DNA of 64,000 bases from Hymenobacter montanus (lineage in GTDB: Bacteria; Bacteroidota; Bacteroidia; Cytophagales; Hymenobacteraceae). Position numbers and translations under genes: made by a program. The notes beneath the pieces were generated by a model. It was not told the DNA's origin and made no database searches. It was given only the letters and a program-made list of their open reading frames with translations. The number at the start of each line of letters is the position of its first letter. Position 1 is the first letter of the stretch. This document shows, in pieces, positions 44,066-52,828 of the stretch. The stretch lies in the NCBI RefSeq assembly GCF_014699115.1, contig NZ_JACXAD010000010.1, forward strand, positions 62,001 to 126,000, in the 5' to 3' direction.

Positions 44066-44800
44066 ATGCGGGCCCATATTCACTTCGACCACGGCTTACC
44101 CCAAAGCGTCAACAACTATCTGGCCCTGGACGGCTTCCGGCAAATGGGCTGGGAAATCGTGCCCTACACCGATGCGGAGCCCGTGCGTGACCACGCCCCC
44201 GACGAGGTGGTGGTCGGTCACATCGCGGCTGTGCGGGCCAGCCTGCGGGCGCTGGGGTTGCCAGTACCCGAGGAGTTGGGCTATCCGGCCTCGTTGCACC
44301 CGTTCCTGGGGCGTCGGCTCTGGCCAAGCACCATCAACGCGATGGCGAGCGATGCCAACCAGTGGCCGGTATTCGTGAAGCCCATGCACGACGCCAAGAA
44401 ATTTACCGGGGTGCTGGTGCGTAGCGTACGCGACCTAATCGGATGCGGCGACCAGCACGAAGACACGCCCGTGTGGTGCGCCGAGCCCGTGCAGTTCGTG
44501 GCCGAGTGGCGCTGCTTCGTGCGCTACGGCCGCGTTCTGGACGCCCGGCCGTACAAAGGCGACTGGCGGGCCCACTTCGACCCAACGGTAGTGGAGCAGG
44601 CCCTGGCAGCCTACGCCCCGGAAGCCCCCGCTGCCTTTGCCCTCGATGTGGGCCGTACCGCTACCGGGGCCACTCTCGTCGTGGAAGTGAACGACGGCCA
44701 TTCACTGGGCGCCTACGGGCTGATGCCCCTGGCCTACGCCAAGTTCTTGTCGGCGCGCTGGGCGCAGATGACGGGCAGCGAGGACTACTGCGATTTTTGA
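44066..44800 (+). CDS. ATP-grasp domain protein (DUF4343-like)
   Basis: A 244-residue ATP-grasp-fold protein. The C-terminal half carries the ATP-grasp pattern: FVKPMHDAKKFTG, VVEVNDGHSLGAYGL with the Mg-binding acidic and Asn residues, and the strand FVAEWRCFVRYGRVLDARPY. ATP-grasp enzymes join a carboxylate to an amine or thiol through an acyl-phosphate. The substrate is unknown and no other peptide-modifying gene is adjacent. A/C-rich leader without Shine-Dalgarno; holA ends 60 nt upstream. Confidence 0.78.
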   Translation: MRAHIHFDHGLPQSVNNYLALDGFRQMGWEIVPYTDAEPVRDHAPDEVVVGHIAAVRASLRALGLPVPEELGYPASLHPFLGRRLWPSTINAMASDANQWPVFVKPMHDAKKFTGVLVRSVRDLIGCGDQHEDTPVWCAEPVQFVAEWRCFVRYGRVLDARPYKGDWRAHFDPTVVEQALAAYAPEAPAAFALDVGRTATGATLVVEVNDGHSLGAYGLMPLAYAKFLSARWAQMTGSEDYCDF

Positions 44801-44931
44801 TTATGACAAGCCACCGACGACGGAATAACCGAACTGCTACCCGGTGCTAACCCAAGCCAACGATGGCTGGGTGATGCAGCAATGAGAACCGACTTTCCGC
44901 GTTAGCTGGGCAACCTACAGCCTTTTATCGC

Positions 44932-44939
44932 TACTTTTG
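44932..44939 (+). promoter_or_regulatory. -7 promoter box of the large TPR gene
   Basis: TACTTTTG fits TAnnTTTG, 45 nt upstream of ATG 44985. The longer frame starting at 44937 begins inside this box and is therefore rejected. Confidence 0.5.
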
Positions 44940-44984
44940 GCGAGTTTTCGGGCCCCGAGCGGTTCCTCCACGCAAGGTATTTAC

Positions 44985-47900
44985 ATGAAGCTATTTCCCC
45001 GGCTGGCACTGGCTGCCGCCCTGAGTGCCACGGCGCCGTTGGCTGCCCAGGCCCAACAAACCCAGGTTTTTGCCGCCGACGAACGGTTTTTTCAAGAGGG
45101 GTTGGAGCTGTTTGACCGCGGCCAGTACGGTGCGGCCCAGGAGGCCTTTCGCCAGTACCTGGCCATTGAGCCCGTGCGCATGGGCCAGGCCGGCCCCACC
45201 GCCCGCGACCGCACCGCCGATGCCGAGTACTACATTGCCCTGAGCGGTCTCTACCTGCTCCATCCCGACGCCGAAGGGCTGATTCTGGACTTTGCCGAGC
45301 AGCACCCGGCCCACCCGCGCTCTGCGGTGGCGTATTTCGAGCTGGGCAAGTTTTACTTCGACCAGAAAAACTACGAGTCGGCCATTCGCTACTTTCAGAA
45401 AGTGGCCCCCGACAACCTGACGAATGCCCAGCGGGCCGAGTCAGACTTTAAGCTGGCCTACAGCTATTTCGAGCAGAAAGATTACGAGAAGGCCCGGTTG
45501 CTGTTCGACCGGAACAAGCGGGTTGAGAGTGAGTACAAATACGCCAGCGCCTACTACGCCGGCTATCTCGGCTATCGGGCGGGCGACTACGCCGCCGCCC
45601 GCGCCGACTTGGCCGTGGCCGAGCAGAACGACGCCTACAAGTCGGTGGTGCCTGCCGTCATCACCCAGATTTACTACAAGGAAGGCAATTACGATGGGTT
45701 GATCCGCTATGCCTCCCAGGCCCTGCAGAATAGCCCGCCCCCGCAAAATTCCGACGAAATTCAGTTGCTGCTGGGCGATGCCTATTACCAGAAGCAGCAG
45801 TACAAAGAAGCCGCCGCCAACTTCGATAAGTATGTCGCTACGCACAAGGGCCGAATCGAGCCCGCGCTGCAGTACAAGATTGGCTTTGCCAATTACAAGA
45901 TGGGCGACTATAAAGGCGCCATTGCCAGCCTGAAAAATGTGGCGGTGCAGCGCGACTCGCTGGGCCAGAACGCGGCCTACCACCTGGGCTTGAGCTACGT
46001 GCAGGCCAACCAAAAGCCGCAGGCCGTGACCGCCTTTGAGGCGGCTCGCCAGGCCACGTTTGATAGAAAGATTGCCGAGAATGCCACCCTTAAACTGGGC
46101 CAGGTGCAGTACGAGCTGGGCAATCTACCGGAAGTGATTGCCGTGCTACGGGACTTCCGCAAGAAATTCCCCCGCTCGCAGAACCAGGCGGCCGTCGACG
46201 ATTTGCTGAGCACCAGCTTTCTTTCGTCCACGGATTATTCCCAGGCGCTGGCTTACCTCGAAAGCCTCGACGACCGGAGCGACAAGCTAAACGCGACCTA
46301 TCAGCGCGTGGCGTACGCCCAGGCGGCCACGCTCTACAACAATGGCAATTACGGCGAGGCCCTGCCGCTGCTCGACAAGTCGTTGAACTTCCCGGCCGAC
46401 GACGGCCTGCGGGCGGCCGCGCAAGTGTTGCGGGGGGAAATCTACAGCGTGGGGCAGCGTTACCCCGAGGCCATCGCGGCTTATGTGGCGGCGGCTCGCA
46501 CGGCCCGGCAGGGCGGCGTGAGCCCCGAGGAAGCGGACTTCGAGCAGAAAGCCCGCTACGGCCTCGGCTACGCCTACTACAACACCAAGCAGTACGACCG
46601 CGCCCGCCCGCAGTTCCAGGCTTTCCTGAACGACAGCGACGCCAAGCCGTCGGACCCCAACTACTACGATGCCACCCTGCGCCTGGCCGACACCTATTAC
46701 GTGGCCAAAAGCTATCCGCAGGCGCTGGACCTCTACGACAAGGTCATCATGGCCAATGCTGCGGATAAGGACTACGCCTACTATCAGAAGGGCCGTACGC
46801 TGGGCCTGATGGGCCGCCGTGACGAAGCCAACAATACCTTGGCCACCTTGCTGAAAACCAGCCCGAATTCCCGCTACGCGGAAGAAGCGGTCTTTCAGCA
46901 GGCGCAACTGGCGTTTGAGGCCGGCGAATACGAGGCTGCCGTCACGGGCTTCTCGCGGCTGCTGACTAATCGCCCCAACAGCCCGTTGGTGCCGCCGGCC
47001 CTGCAGAAGCGGGGCGTGGCCCATGCCAACCTGCAGCAGCAGGAGCAAGCCGTGGCCGACTTCCAGCGCGTGCTCACCGAGTTCCCGCGCAGCGAAGCCG
47101 CCTCGCAGGCCATCTACAGCCTGCAAGAAAGCCTGGCCGCCCTGGGCCGGACGGAGGAGTTCGACGCCGCGCTGGCCTCTTTCAAACTTCAAAACCCGGA
47201 TAGCAAAGCCACCGAGAGCGTAGAATTCGAGGCGGCGAAATCGCTGTATCTGGCTGAAAAATACCAGCCGGCCATTCTACGCTTAGAGTCCTACTTGAAG
47301 CAGTACCCGCAAACCTCGCTGGGGCCCGATGCCCGCTTTTTCTTGGCGGACTCCTACCTGAAAACCGGCAATAAGCAACAGGCTCTGACTCGCCTGCGCG
47401 ACGTGGTGACCGAGGGCAAAAGCGAATTCGTGAACCGTGCCGTGGGCCGCCTGGCCGACTTGGAATACGAGAACAAGAACTACACGGCGGCGGCTAAATA
47501 CTACGAGCGCTTGCGCGGCGCCAGCACCAACCGCCGCGAAGTAGCCAATGCCACGCTGGGGCAGATGCGCAGCTTGTACGAGAGCGGCGACTACCCCGGC
47601 ACCCGGCGCGTAGCCGAAGAGCTGCGGACCCAGGCCGGGGCCACGGCCAATGCCACGAATGCCGCGCTGCTCTACCTGGGCAAGGCCAGCCTCCGAGCCA
47701 ATAACCTCGACCAGGCTGTCACGGAGCTGACCACCGCCGCGACGGCGGCCCCCAACGATGTAAACGGGGCCGAAGCGCAGTATTATCTGGCCGAAGCGCT
47801 TTTCAAGCTGAAGAAAAACGAGGAAGCCAAGGCCGCGGCCCTGAAAGTGAATTCAGACTTCAGCAACTACGCGTTGTGGCAGGGGCGGGCCTTTCTGCTG

Positions 47901-48266
47901 GTGGCTGAAATCTACGCGGCCGAAGGCGACAACTTTCAGGCTCGCGGCACGCTGAACTCCATCGTCGACAACAACTTCCCGGTGGCGGAGATTGTCGAAA
48001 CAGCCAAGCAGCGCCTGAAAACACTGGGGGCTGACCAGCCGGACGAGTCGGCCCCGCCCAAATCCGCTCCACCCAAAGCCAACCCACCCAAGGCTGCTCC
48101 GCCCAAGGCTACCCCGGCCAAAGGGGGCGCTAAGTCGCCGGCCCCGGCAACGCCGGCCAGCGGCAAGCCCGCCACCCCAGTGCCGCCCAAGGGCAAGCCG
48201 GCGGGGCCCCGCACCAACCTGCGCGGCAACGTGGCCGCCCCGGCCGATACGGCCACCCAACGCTAA
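44985..48266 (+). CDS. Large periplasmic tetratricopeptide repeat protein
   Basis: A 1093-residue secreted protein: signal peptide about 1-22 ending in AQAQ, then a long array of TPR and Sel1-like helical hairpins from about 30 to about 1000 (for example SRYAEEAVFQQAQLAFEAGEYEAAVTGFSRLL), and a C-terminal Pro/Lys/Ala/Ser-rich tail of about 70 residues that looks disordered. Size and repeats resemble CpoB/YbgF-like and BamD-like scaffolds, but much longer. ATG 44985 is chosen because of the promoter box at 44932-44939. It is the first of a series with an outer-membrane barrel and ExbB/ExbD/TonB genes. Partners are unknown; protein bridging in the envelope is inferred. Confidence 0.85.
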   Translation: MKLFPRLALAAALSATAPLAAQAQQTQVFAADERFFQEGLELFDRGQYGAAQEAFRQYLAIEPVRMGQAGPTARDRTADAEYYIALSGLYLLHPDAEGLILDFAEQHPAHPRSAVAYFELGKFYFDQKNYESAIRYFQKVAPDNLTNAQRAESDFKLAYSYFEQKDYEKARLLFDRNKRVESEYKYASAYYAGYLGYRAGDYAAARADLAVAEQNDAYKSVVPAVITQIYYKEGNYDGLIRYASQALQNSPPPQNSDEIQLLLGDAYYQKQQYKEAAANFDKYVATHKGRIEPALQYKIGFANYKMGDYKGAIASLKNVAVQRDSLGQNAAYHLGLSYVQANQKPQAVTAFEAARQATFDRKIAENATLKLGQVQYELGNLPEVIAVLRDFRKKFPRSQNQAAVDDLLSTSFLSSTDYSQALAYLESLDDRSDKLNATYQRVAYAQAATLYNNGNYGEALPLLDKSLNFPADDGLRAAAQVLRGEIYSVGQRYPEAIAAYVAAARTARQGGVSPEEADFEQKARYGLGYAYYNTKQYDRARPQFQAFLNDSDAKPSDPNYYDATLRLADTYYVAKSYPQALDLYDKVIMANAADKDYAYYQKGRTLGLMGRRDEANNTLATLLKTSPNSRYAEEAVFQQAQLAFEAGEYEAAVTGFSRLLTNRPNSPLVPPALQKRGVAHANLQQQEQAVADFQRVLTEFPRSEAASQAIYSLQESLAALGRTEEFDAALASFKLQNPDSKATESVEFEAAKSLYLAEKYQPAILRLESYLKQYPQTSLGPDARFFLADSYLKTGNKQQALTRLRDVVTEGKSEFVNRAVGRLADLEYENKNYTAAAKYYERLRGASTNRREVANATLGQMRSLYESGDYPGTRRVAEELRTQAGATANATNAALLYLGKASLRANNLDQAVTELTTAATAAPNDVNGAEAQYYLAEALFKLKKNEEAKAAALKVNSDFSNYALWQGRAFLLVAEIYAAEGDNFQARGTLNSIVDNNFPVAEIVETAKQRLKTLGADQPDESAPPKSAPPKANPPKAAPPKATPAKGGAKSPAPATPASGKPATPVPPKGKPAGPRTNLRGNVAAPADTATQR

Positions 48267-48301
48267 GCGGGGCGCATTTTTTAACTGAAAACCATTTGCT
48301 G

Positions 48302-50104
48302 ATGAAGCGTTTGTCGATAAGTAGTTCCCCGCTGGCGGCCCGCCATCGTTCGGGGGGAGTGGCCGGGGTGGTGCTGGCTGCCCTGCTGGTGGGGGCGGGC
48401 GCCCCCGCCACGGCCCAGCCCACCAAGCCCAAACCCAAAACCGGGCAGATTGAGGAAGCCGAGATTGAAGTTGTAAAGGAGCGGGTGAACCAGCTGCCCG
48501 AAGCCACCCGCAACTTCGATAAAATCAAGCTGCCCGCGGTGCCCAAACCCGAGCGGAAGGTGACCTATACCTTTCCCGATTTCCAGCTGCCGGCCGACCG
48601 GCTGGCTCCTTCGGTGAAGGTGCTGACCATCCGAGCCGAAGAGCCCGTGCCGCTGACCGGTAACTTCGTGAAGCTGGGCCTGGGCAACTACGGCACGTTC
48701 TACGGGCGCGGCTACTTGCACAGCACCCGCAATACCGACCACGCCTACGGCCTCGATATCAAGCACGTAAACTCCCTGAACGGGCCAATAGACGGCAAAA
48801 ACTCCGGCGTTTCCCAAACCAGCGGCCACCTCATGGGCGAAATCTACCGGGGTACCGCGGCCTTCGGCGCCACCCTGGATTTCGGTCGGGAGCGGTATAA
48901 CTTCTACGGCTACGAGAAAGCCGCCAACCAGTTGGCCCCAATTCCTACGCCCGAAGCCAAAGAAATCAAGCAGGTCTTCAACCGCTTCGGAGCGAAGGCG
49001 TACGCCCACAACCGGGCCCCGGACGAGGTGCTGACCTACGACGCGAGCATTGGCTATCAGTTTTGGACCGACAGCTTCGAGGCCACCGAGAACAACTTTA
49101 TGGCTAATGCCAAGGTAGGCTACGCGCTGGGCGAGGCCAGCCGCGTGACCCTGGCGGCCGACGCTTCGTTTATCTCGGACAAGGACATCGCCCCAGGAAC
49201 TCAGGCGAGACCGGCGGCCGCGCCCGACTTTACCCGTACCCGCAGCTTCATTCAGCTGACGCCCGGCTATGAATTCATTCATAAGCGCATCGCCTTCGTG
49301 CTGGGCGCTACCCTGGGCCACTCCTCCGATACCACCACCAACGTGAGCAAAACCGTGCTTTACCCGGCCGTGCGCCTGGGCTACACCGTGGAGCCGGAAA
49401 AATTCATGGTATACGCCGGGTTAGGGGGAGCTTTGCAGCGGGTGAGCCGCTACGACCTGAGCACCGAAAACCCCTGGTTGAACCGCGGCCTGAACGTGGC
49501 CGACACCCACCGGGGGCCCACCATATACGCCGGCTTCACGTCGACGCCGGCCCGGGGCCTGGAGTTCAACGTGCGGGCCTCTTATGCCCGCGACCGCAAC
49601 TTGTACTTCTATCTGAACAACGCGCTCGACCCCACCAAGTTCGACCTCGTGTACGACCGCAACGCTACGGGCGTGTTGAACATCCACAGCGAGCTACTGT
49701 ACAATGCGGCCGAGAAATTCCGCCTGGGTACGCGGCTGGACTACAACAACTACGCGCTCAAGAACCTGCCGGAGCCCTTCCACCGCCCCGACTTCCAGGG
49801 TTCGGTATTCGGCACGTACAACGTGTTCGATAAGCTGATGCTGGGGGTGGAAGGCTATTTCTACTCGGCCAGCTACGGCATCAGCTACCGGCCGGCCGCT
49901 AGCCCGGGGGCGACCAGGCAGCCCGACTTTTACCGGGCCACCGACCCGATTATTGACCTAAACCTGCGCGCGGATTACCGCATTACGCCAAAAATATCCA
50001 TCTTTGTGATGGGTAATAACCTTGCCAACCGTCAGTATCAGCGCTTTTACGGATATCCCGTAAAGGGCATCAACGCGATAGGGGGAGCATCTTTTACGTT
50101 TTAG
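48302..50104 (+). CDS. Outer-membrane beta-barrel protein
   Basis: A 600-residue protein with a signal peptide (about 1-40, with VLAALLVGAGAPATAQ) and many amphipathic strands (for example YGTFYGRGYLHSTRN, LTYDASIGYQFWTDSF), ending in Phe as outer-membrane barrels do. The C-terminal part resembles TonB-dependent receptor barrels, but no plug domain is visible, so it is probably a porin-like or receptor-associated barrel. It lies 35 nt after the large TPR gene and 121 nt before the HU/SPOR gene, in one orientation. ATG 48302 is used; an upstream TTG adds two residues. Confidence 0.75.
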   Translation: MKRLSISSSPLAARHRSGGVAGVVLAALLVGAGAPATAQPTKPKPKTGQIEEAEIEVVKERVNQLPEATRNFDKIKLPAVPKPERKVTYTFPDFQLPADRLAPSVKVLTIRAEEPVPLTGNFVKLGLGNYGTFYGRGYLHSTRNTDHAYGLDIKHVNSLNGPIDGKNSGVSQTSGHLMGEIYRGTAAFGATLDFGRERYNFYGYEKAANQLAPIPTPEAKEIKQVFNRFGAKAYAHNRAPDEVLTYDASIGYQFWTDSFEATENNFMANAKVGYALGEASRVTLAADASFISDKDIAPGTQARPAAAPDFTRTRSFIQLTPGYEFIHKRIAFVLGATLGHSSDTTTNVSKTVLYPAVRLGYTVEPEKFMVYAGLGGALQRVSRYDLSTENPWLNRGLNVADTHRGPTIYAGFTSTPARGLEFNVRASYARDRNLYFYLNNALDPTKFDLVYDRNATGVLNIHSELLYNAAEKFRLGTRLDYNNYALKNLPEPFHRPDFQGSVFGTYNVFDKLMLGVEGYFYSASYGISYRPAASPGATRQPDFYRATDPIIDLNLRADYRITPKISIFVMGNNLANRQYQRFYGYPVKGINAIGGASFTF

Positions 50105-50225
50105 ATTTCTAGTTTCCAAGGCCTTATTTTGGTGGTGGCAACCGCGCCGGGGTCTTAACTACCCCGATTCGGCCGCCCGGCTTACGCAAACCAGCAACCA
50201 TCAATAATCAACCAGCAACCCTCCG

Positions 50226-51437
50226 ATGCACCTCGCTGACCACATCCGCCCCCTGCTCCGTGAACACGACTGCGTCATTATTCCGGAATTTGGGGGCTTG
50301 GTGACCGAGATGTCGCCGGCCCGGGCCCAGCCCGGCCGGCAGGTGCTAAGTCCGCCGACCAAGCTGGTGGCGTTCAACCAGGCCCTCACCCGCAACGACG
50401 GCCTGCTGGTGGACGCCCTGACCCAACAACTGGGCCTTGCTCCCGCGCAAGCCCGCGAGGCCGTGCGGACGGCCGTGGCCAGCTTGCAGCAAGAGCTGGC
50501 GGAGACCAGCCGCACGGAGCTGCCCGGCATCGGCATTTTTCGGCGGGCCGAAGGCCGGGGCCTGGCGTTTGAGTACACCGGTACCGATAATTTGTTACCC
50601 TCCGCCTTTGGCTTGCCGGAATTAGCGGTTCGCCCCGTACGCGCCAGCGTCGCCCGTGGTTCCCAACCGCTATTGCGGAGCGCGGCTACGCGCCGCTCAC
50701 GCTGGGCCCGCCTGGCGTCAGCGGGGGTTATCACGCTAGCTGCTAGTTTGTTACTGTTGGTTAATTACCAGTTCGCTTCAACTGCTGGCTACCTGCCCGC
50801 CGAGTGGCGGATGCAGCTGCCCTGGCTGGTGTGGGCCCAAAACCACTCTGCCCCGGCAACTTCCGCAACGGAGCCGCAGCAGGCTACCTTGGGGCAGCAC
50901 GATTTTACCAGCGCTCCCCCGGCGGCCTCCGCCGAAGCGACCCCGCTGGCTGCCTCTGCGGCGGTGCCTGCCCCCGAAAACAGCACTCAGCCCGATGCAG
51001 TGCCGGCCGACGAAGCCGCGGGCAATCCGGAAACGACTCCCGTAGCGGCCGCACCCACCGAAAAGGCCCTCGTTGCCGCTCGCGCTGGTGCAAAAGCAAA
51101 AATCAGTAAACCAGCGCTTAGCGCATCAAAAGCGGCTGGTGAGCGTTGGGCGGCGCGGCCCGCGGCGAGCACTATCGCCGACGCCTCCACGACAATTAAA
51201 ACCCGCACGGGGCGTTATTACGTCATTGCGGGCGCCTATAGCACCCTGTCGCGCGCCGAGCTGGGCCGTAAAGAATTAGTCCGCGCCGGACACGCCGCGC
51301 ACATCATTCTGCCGCCCTACGGCAGCCGCTTCTTCCGCGTCACGGCGGCTGATTACCCCGACCTGGCCTCGGCCCAGCGGGAAGCCCAGCGCTTGCGCGT
51401 CAGTACGCATTCCGACTATAATACTTTGAAATTTTAA
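50226..51437 (+). CDS. HU/CCDC81-like domain, transmembrane helix and SPOR domain
   Basis: A 403-residue inner-membrane protein. Residues about 1-130 carry the tandem HU-related domains of the HU-CCDC81 type (DHIRPLLREHDCVIIPEFGGLV, ELPGIGIFRRAEGRG). A single helix at about 165-185 (ASAGVITLAASLLLLVNYQF) anchors it, a Pro/Ala/Thr-rich linker of about 140 residues spans the periplasm, and a SPOR domain at about 328-403 (TGRYYVIAGAYSTLSRAELGRKELV) would bind denuded peptidoglycan at division sites. Cytoplasmic HU part plus periplasmic SPOR suggests a link of nucleoid or another partner to the septum; that role is inferred. CAA-rich leader without Shine-Dalgarno. Confidence 0.85.
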   Translation: MHLADHIRPLLREHDCVIIPEFGGLVTEMSPARAQPGRQVLSPPTKLVAFNQALTRNDGLLVDALTQQLGLAPAQAREAVRTAVASLQQELAETSRTELPGIGIFRRAEGRGLAFEYTGTDNLLPSAFGLPELAVRPVRASVARGSQPLLRSAATRRSRWARLASAGVITLAASLLLLVNYQFASTAGYLPAEWRMQLPWLVWAQNHSAPATSATEPQQATLGQHDFTSAPPAASAEATPLAASAAVPAPENSTQPDAVPADEAAGNPETTPVAAAPTEKALVAARAGAKAKISKPALSASKAAGERWAARPAASTIADASTTIKTRTGRYYVIAGAYSTLSRAELGRKELVRAGHAAHIILPPYGSRFFRVTAADYPDLASAQREAQRLRVSTHSDYNTLKF

Positions 51438-51445
51438 CTGTTCGC

Positions 51446-52141
51446 ATGTCCCTATTCTTCTTGCAAGTGGCAGCCCCCAAGGCCGATGCTGTAAATACCG
51501 CTGTCACGGCCGCTCCGGTAGTGCAAGCCGATGTTCCCGTTATTGATCTTATTATGCGGGGGGGCTGGATCATGCTGCCCCTCGTGGCCCTGTCCATTCT
51601 TTCCGTCTACATCATCATCGAGCGGTACTTCACCATCCGCCGGGCCGCCGGCGACCCCGACTCGTTCATGAACGGCATCCGGTCGCTGATGGTGAAGGGC
51701 GACCTGGCCGGGGCCAAGCTGCTCTGCGCTCAAACGGCCTCGCCGCTGGCCCGGATGGTCGAAAAAGGCCTGCGCCGCATCGGCCTGCCGCTGAAAGAAA
51801 TCGAAACCAGCGTGGAAAACGTGGGCAAGATTGAAATTGCCCGCCTCGAAAAGAACATCAGCATTCTGGGCATCATTGCCGGCATTGCGCCCATGATCGG
51901 CTTCGTGGGCACCATCATTGGGGTAATCAAGATTTTCTACTCCATTGCCGCCACGAAAGAGTTCGGTATTCCTCAAGTTGCCGACGGCTTGTACGTGAAG
52001 CTGGTGACGTCGGCCACTGGTCTGGTGGTCGGCATTATTGCCCACGTCGGCTACCACTGGCTCAGCATCCTGGTTGAGCGCATGGTGTTCCGGATGGAAA
52101 ATTCGGCCATCGAATTCATGGATATTTTGCAGGATAATTAA
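51446..52141 (+). CDS. exbB: MotA/TolQ/ExbB proton channel subunit
   Basis: An inner-membrane proton-channel subunit of the ExbB/TolQ family. Three hydrophobic segments are visible (about 35-55, 145-165 and 180-205), with the cytoplasmic domain between the first and second. The segment IAGIAPMIGFVGTIIGVIKIFY and TSATGLVVGIIAHVGYHWL are conserved. At 231 residues it fits the family. It lies 8 nt after the HU/SPOR gene and drives ExbD and TonB downstream. ExbB and TolQ cannot be distinguished. Confidence 0.9.
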   Translation: MSLFFLQVAAPKADAVNTAVTAAPVVQADVPVIDLIMRGGWIMLPLVALSILSVYIIIERYFTIRRAAGDPDSFMNGIRSLMVKGDLAGAKLLCAQTASPLARMVEKGLRRIGLPLKEIETSVENVGKIEIARLEKNISILGIIAGIAPMIGFVGTIIGVIKIFYSIAATKEFGIPQVADGLYVKLVTSATGLVVGIIAHVGYHWLSILVERMVFRMENSAIEFMDILQDN

Positions 52142-52151
52142 TTGATGTGGA

Positions 52152-52242
52152 TAATGTGGAGATGTGAAAATGTGGGTAATGTGAAAATGTGCTGATATAG
52201 GCACATAAGTAATCATTGGCTCATTTTCACATCTCCACATTA
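52152..52242. repeat. Intercistronic inverted repeat, 21-bp arms (exbB-exbD)
   Basis: 52152-52172 is a perfect reverse complement of 52222-52242, with a 49-nt loop; the flanks carry further ATGTGAAAATGTGG-type partial repeats. The left arm starts about 10 nt after the exbB stop and the right arm ends about 25 nt before the exbD ATG. It is AT-richer than the neighbours. Confidence 0.88.
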
Positions 52243-52266
52243 CCCACATTTTCACATCAATAAGAA

Positions 52267-52686
52267 ATGAATCTTTCGCGCCGTCATCGCCTCACGTCCC
52301 ACGTCGAGACCGGGGCCATGAACGACATCATGTTCTTCCTGATGTTGTTCTTTCTTATTGCTTCTACGCTGGTTAATCCTAATGTCATCAAGCTGCTGCT
52401 GCCGAATGCCAAGTCGAGCAAGCAGGTGATGAAGCAGCCCATTACCATTTCGGTCGACGCGGCGGGCACGTATTTCGTGAATAAGAAGCCCGTTAATCCC
52501 GCGGCGGTAGAGCCGGAGCTGGTGGCCCTCATTGGCACCGCGCCCACCACGGAGCAGCCCACCGTGGTACTGCGCGTGGACAACTCCCTGAACGTCCAAA
52601 AGCTGGTGGATATTCTGGAGATTGGCAACCGCCTGAAGCTGAAAATGGTGATGGCCACCCAAGCCCAACAGGCCGCGGGTAAATAA
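52267..52686 (+). CDS. exbD: ExbD/TolR family biopolymer transport protein
   Basis: A 139-residue partner of ExbB. A single N-terminal helix (about 18-40, NDIMFFLMLFFLIASTLVNPN) carries the membrane Asp (in MNDIMFFLM) required for proton flow; the rest is periplasmic. Together with ExbB and TonB it forms the energised complex of this cluster. It follows the intercistronic repeat; the gene order exbB-exbD-tonB is normal. Confidence 0.92.
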   Translation: MNLSRRHRLTSHVETGAMNDIMFFLMLFFLIASTLVNPNVIKLLLPNAKSSKQVMKQPITISVDAAGTYFVNKKPVNPAAVEPELVALIGTAPTTEQPTVVLRVDNSLNVQKLVDILEIGNRLKLKMVMATQAQQAAGK

Positions 52687-52828
52687 TGAGTTGATTCTGG
52701 CGGGGCTGCCGGATCGACCCGCCGCTGCGAAAACGGTTCTTTTTTGAAAACGGTTCTTTTTTGTAGGTAGCGTAACAATTCTTCCGGCGTCCAGCATCTT
52801 AGTATCTCAACCATTCAGCACCTCGAAA

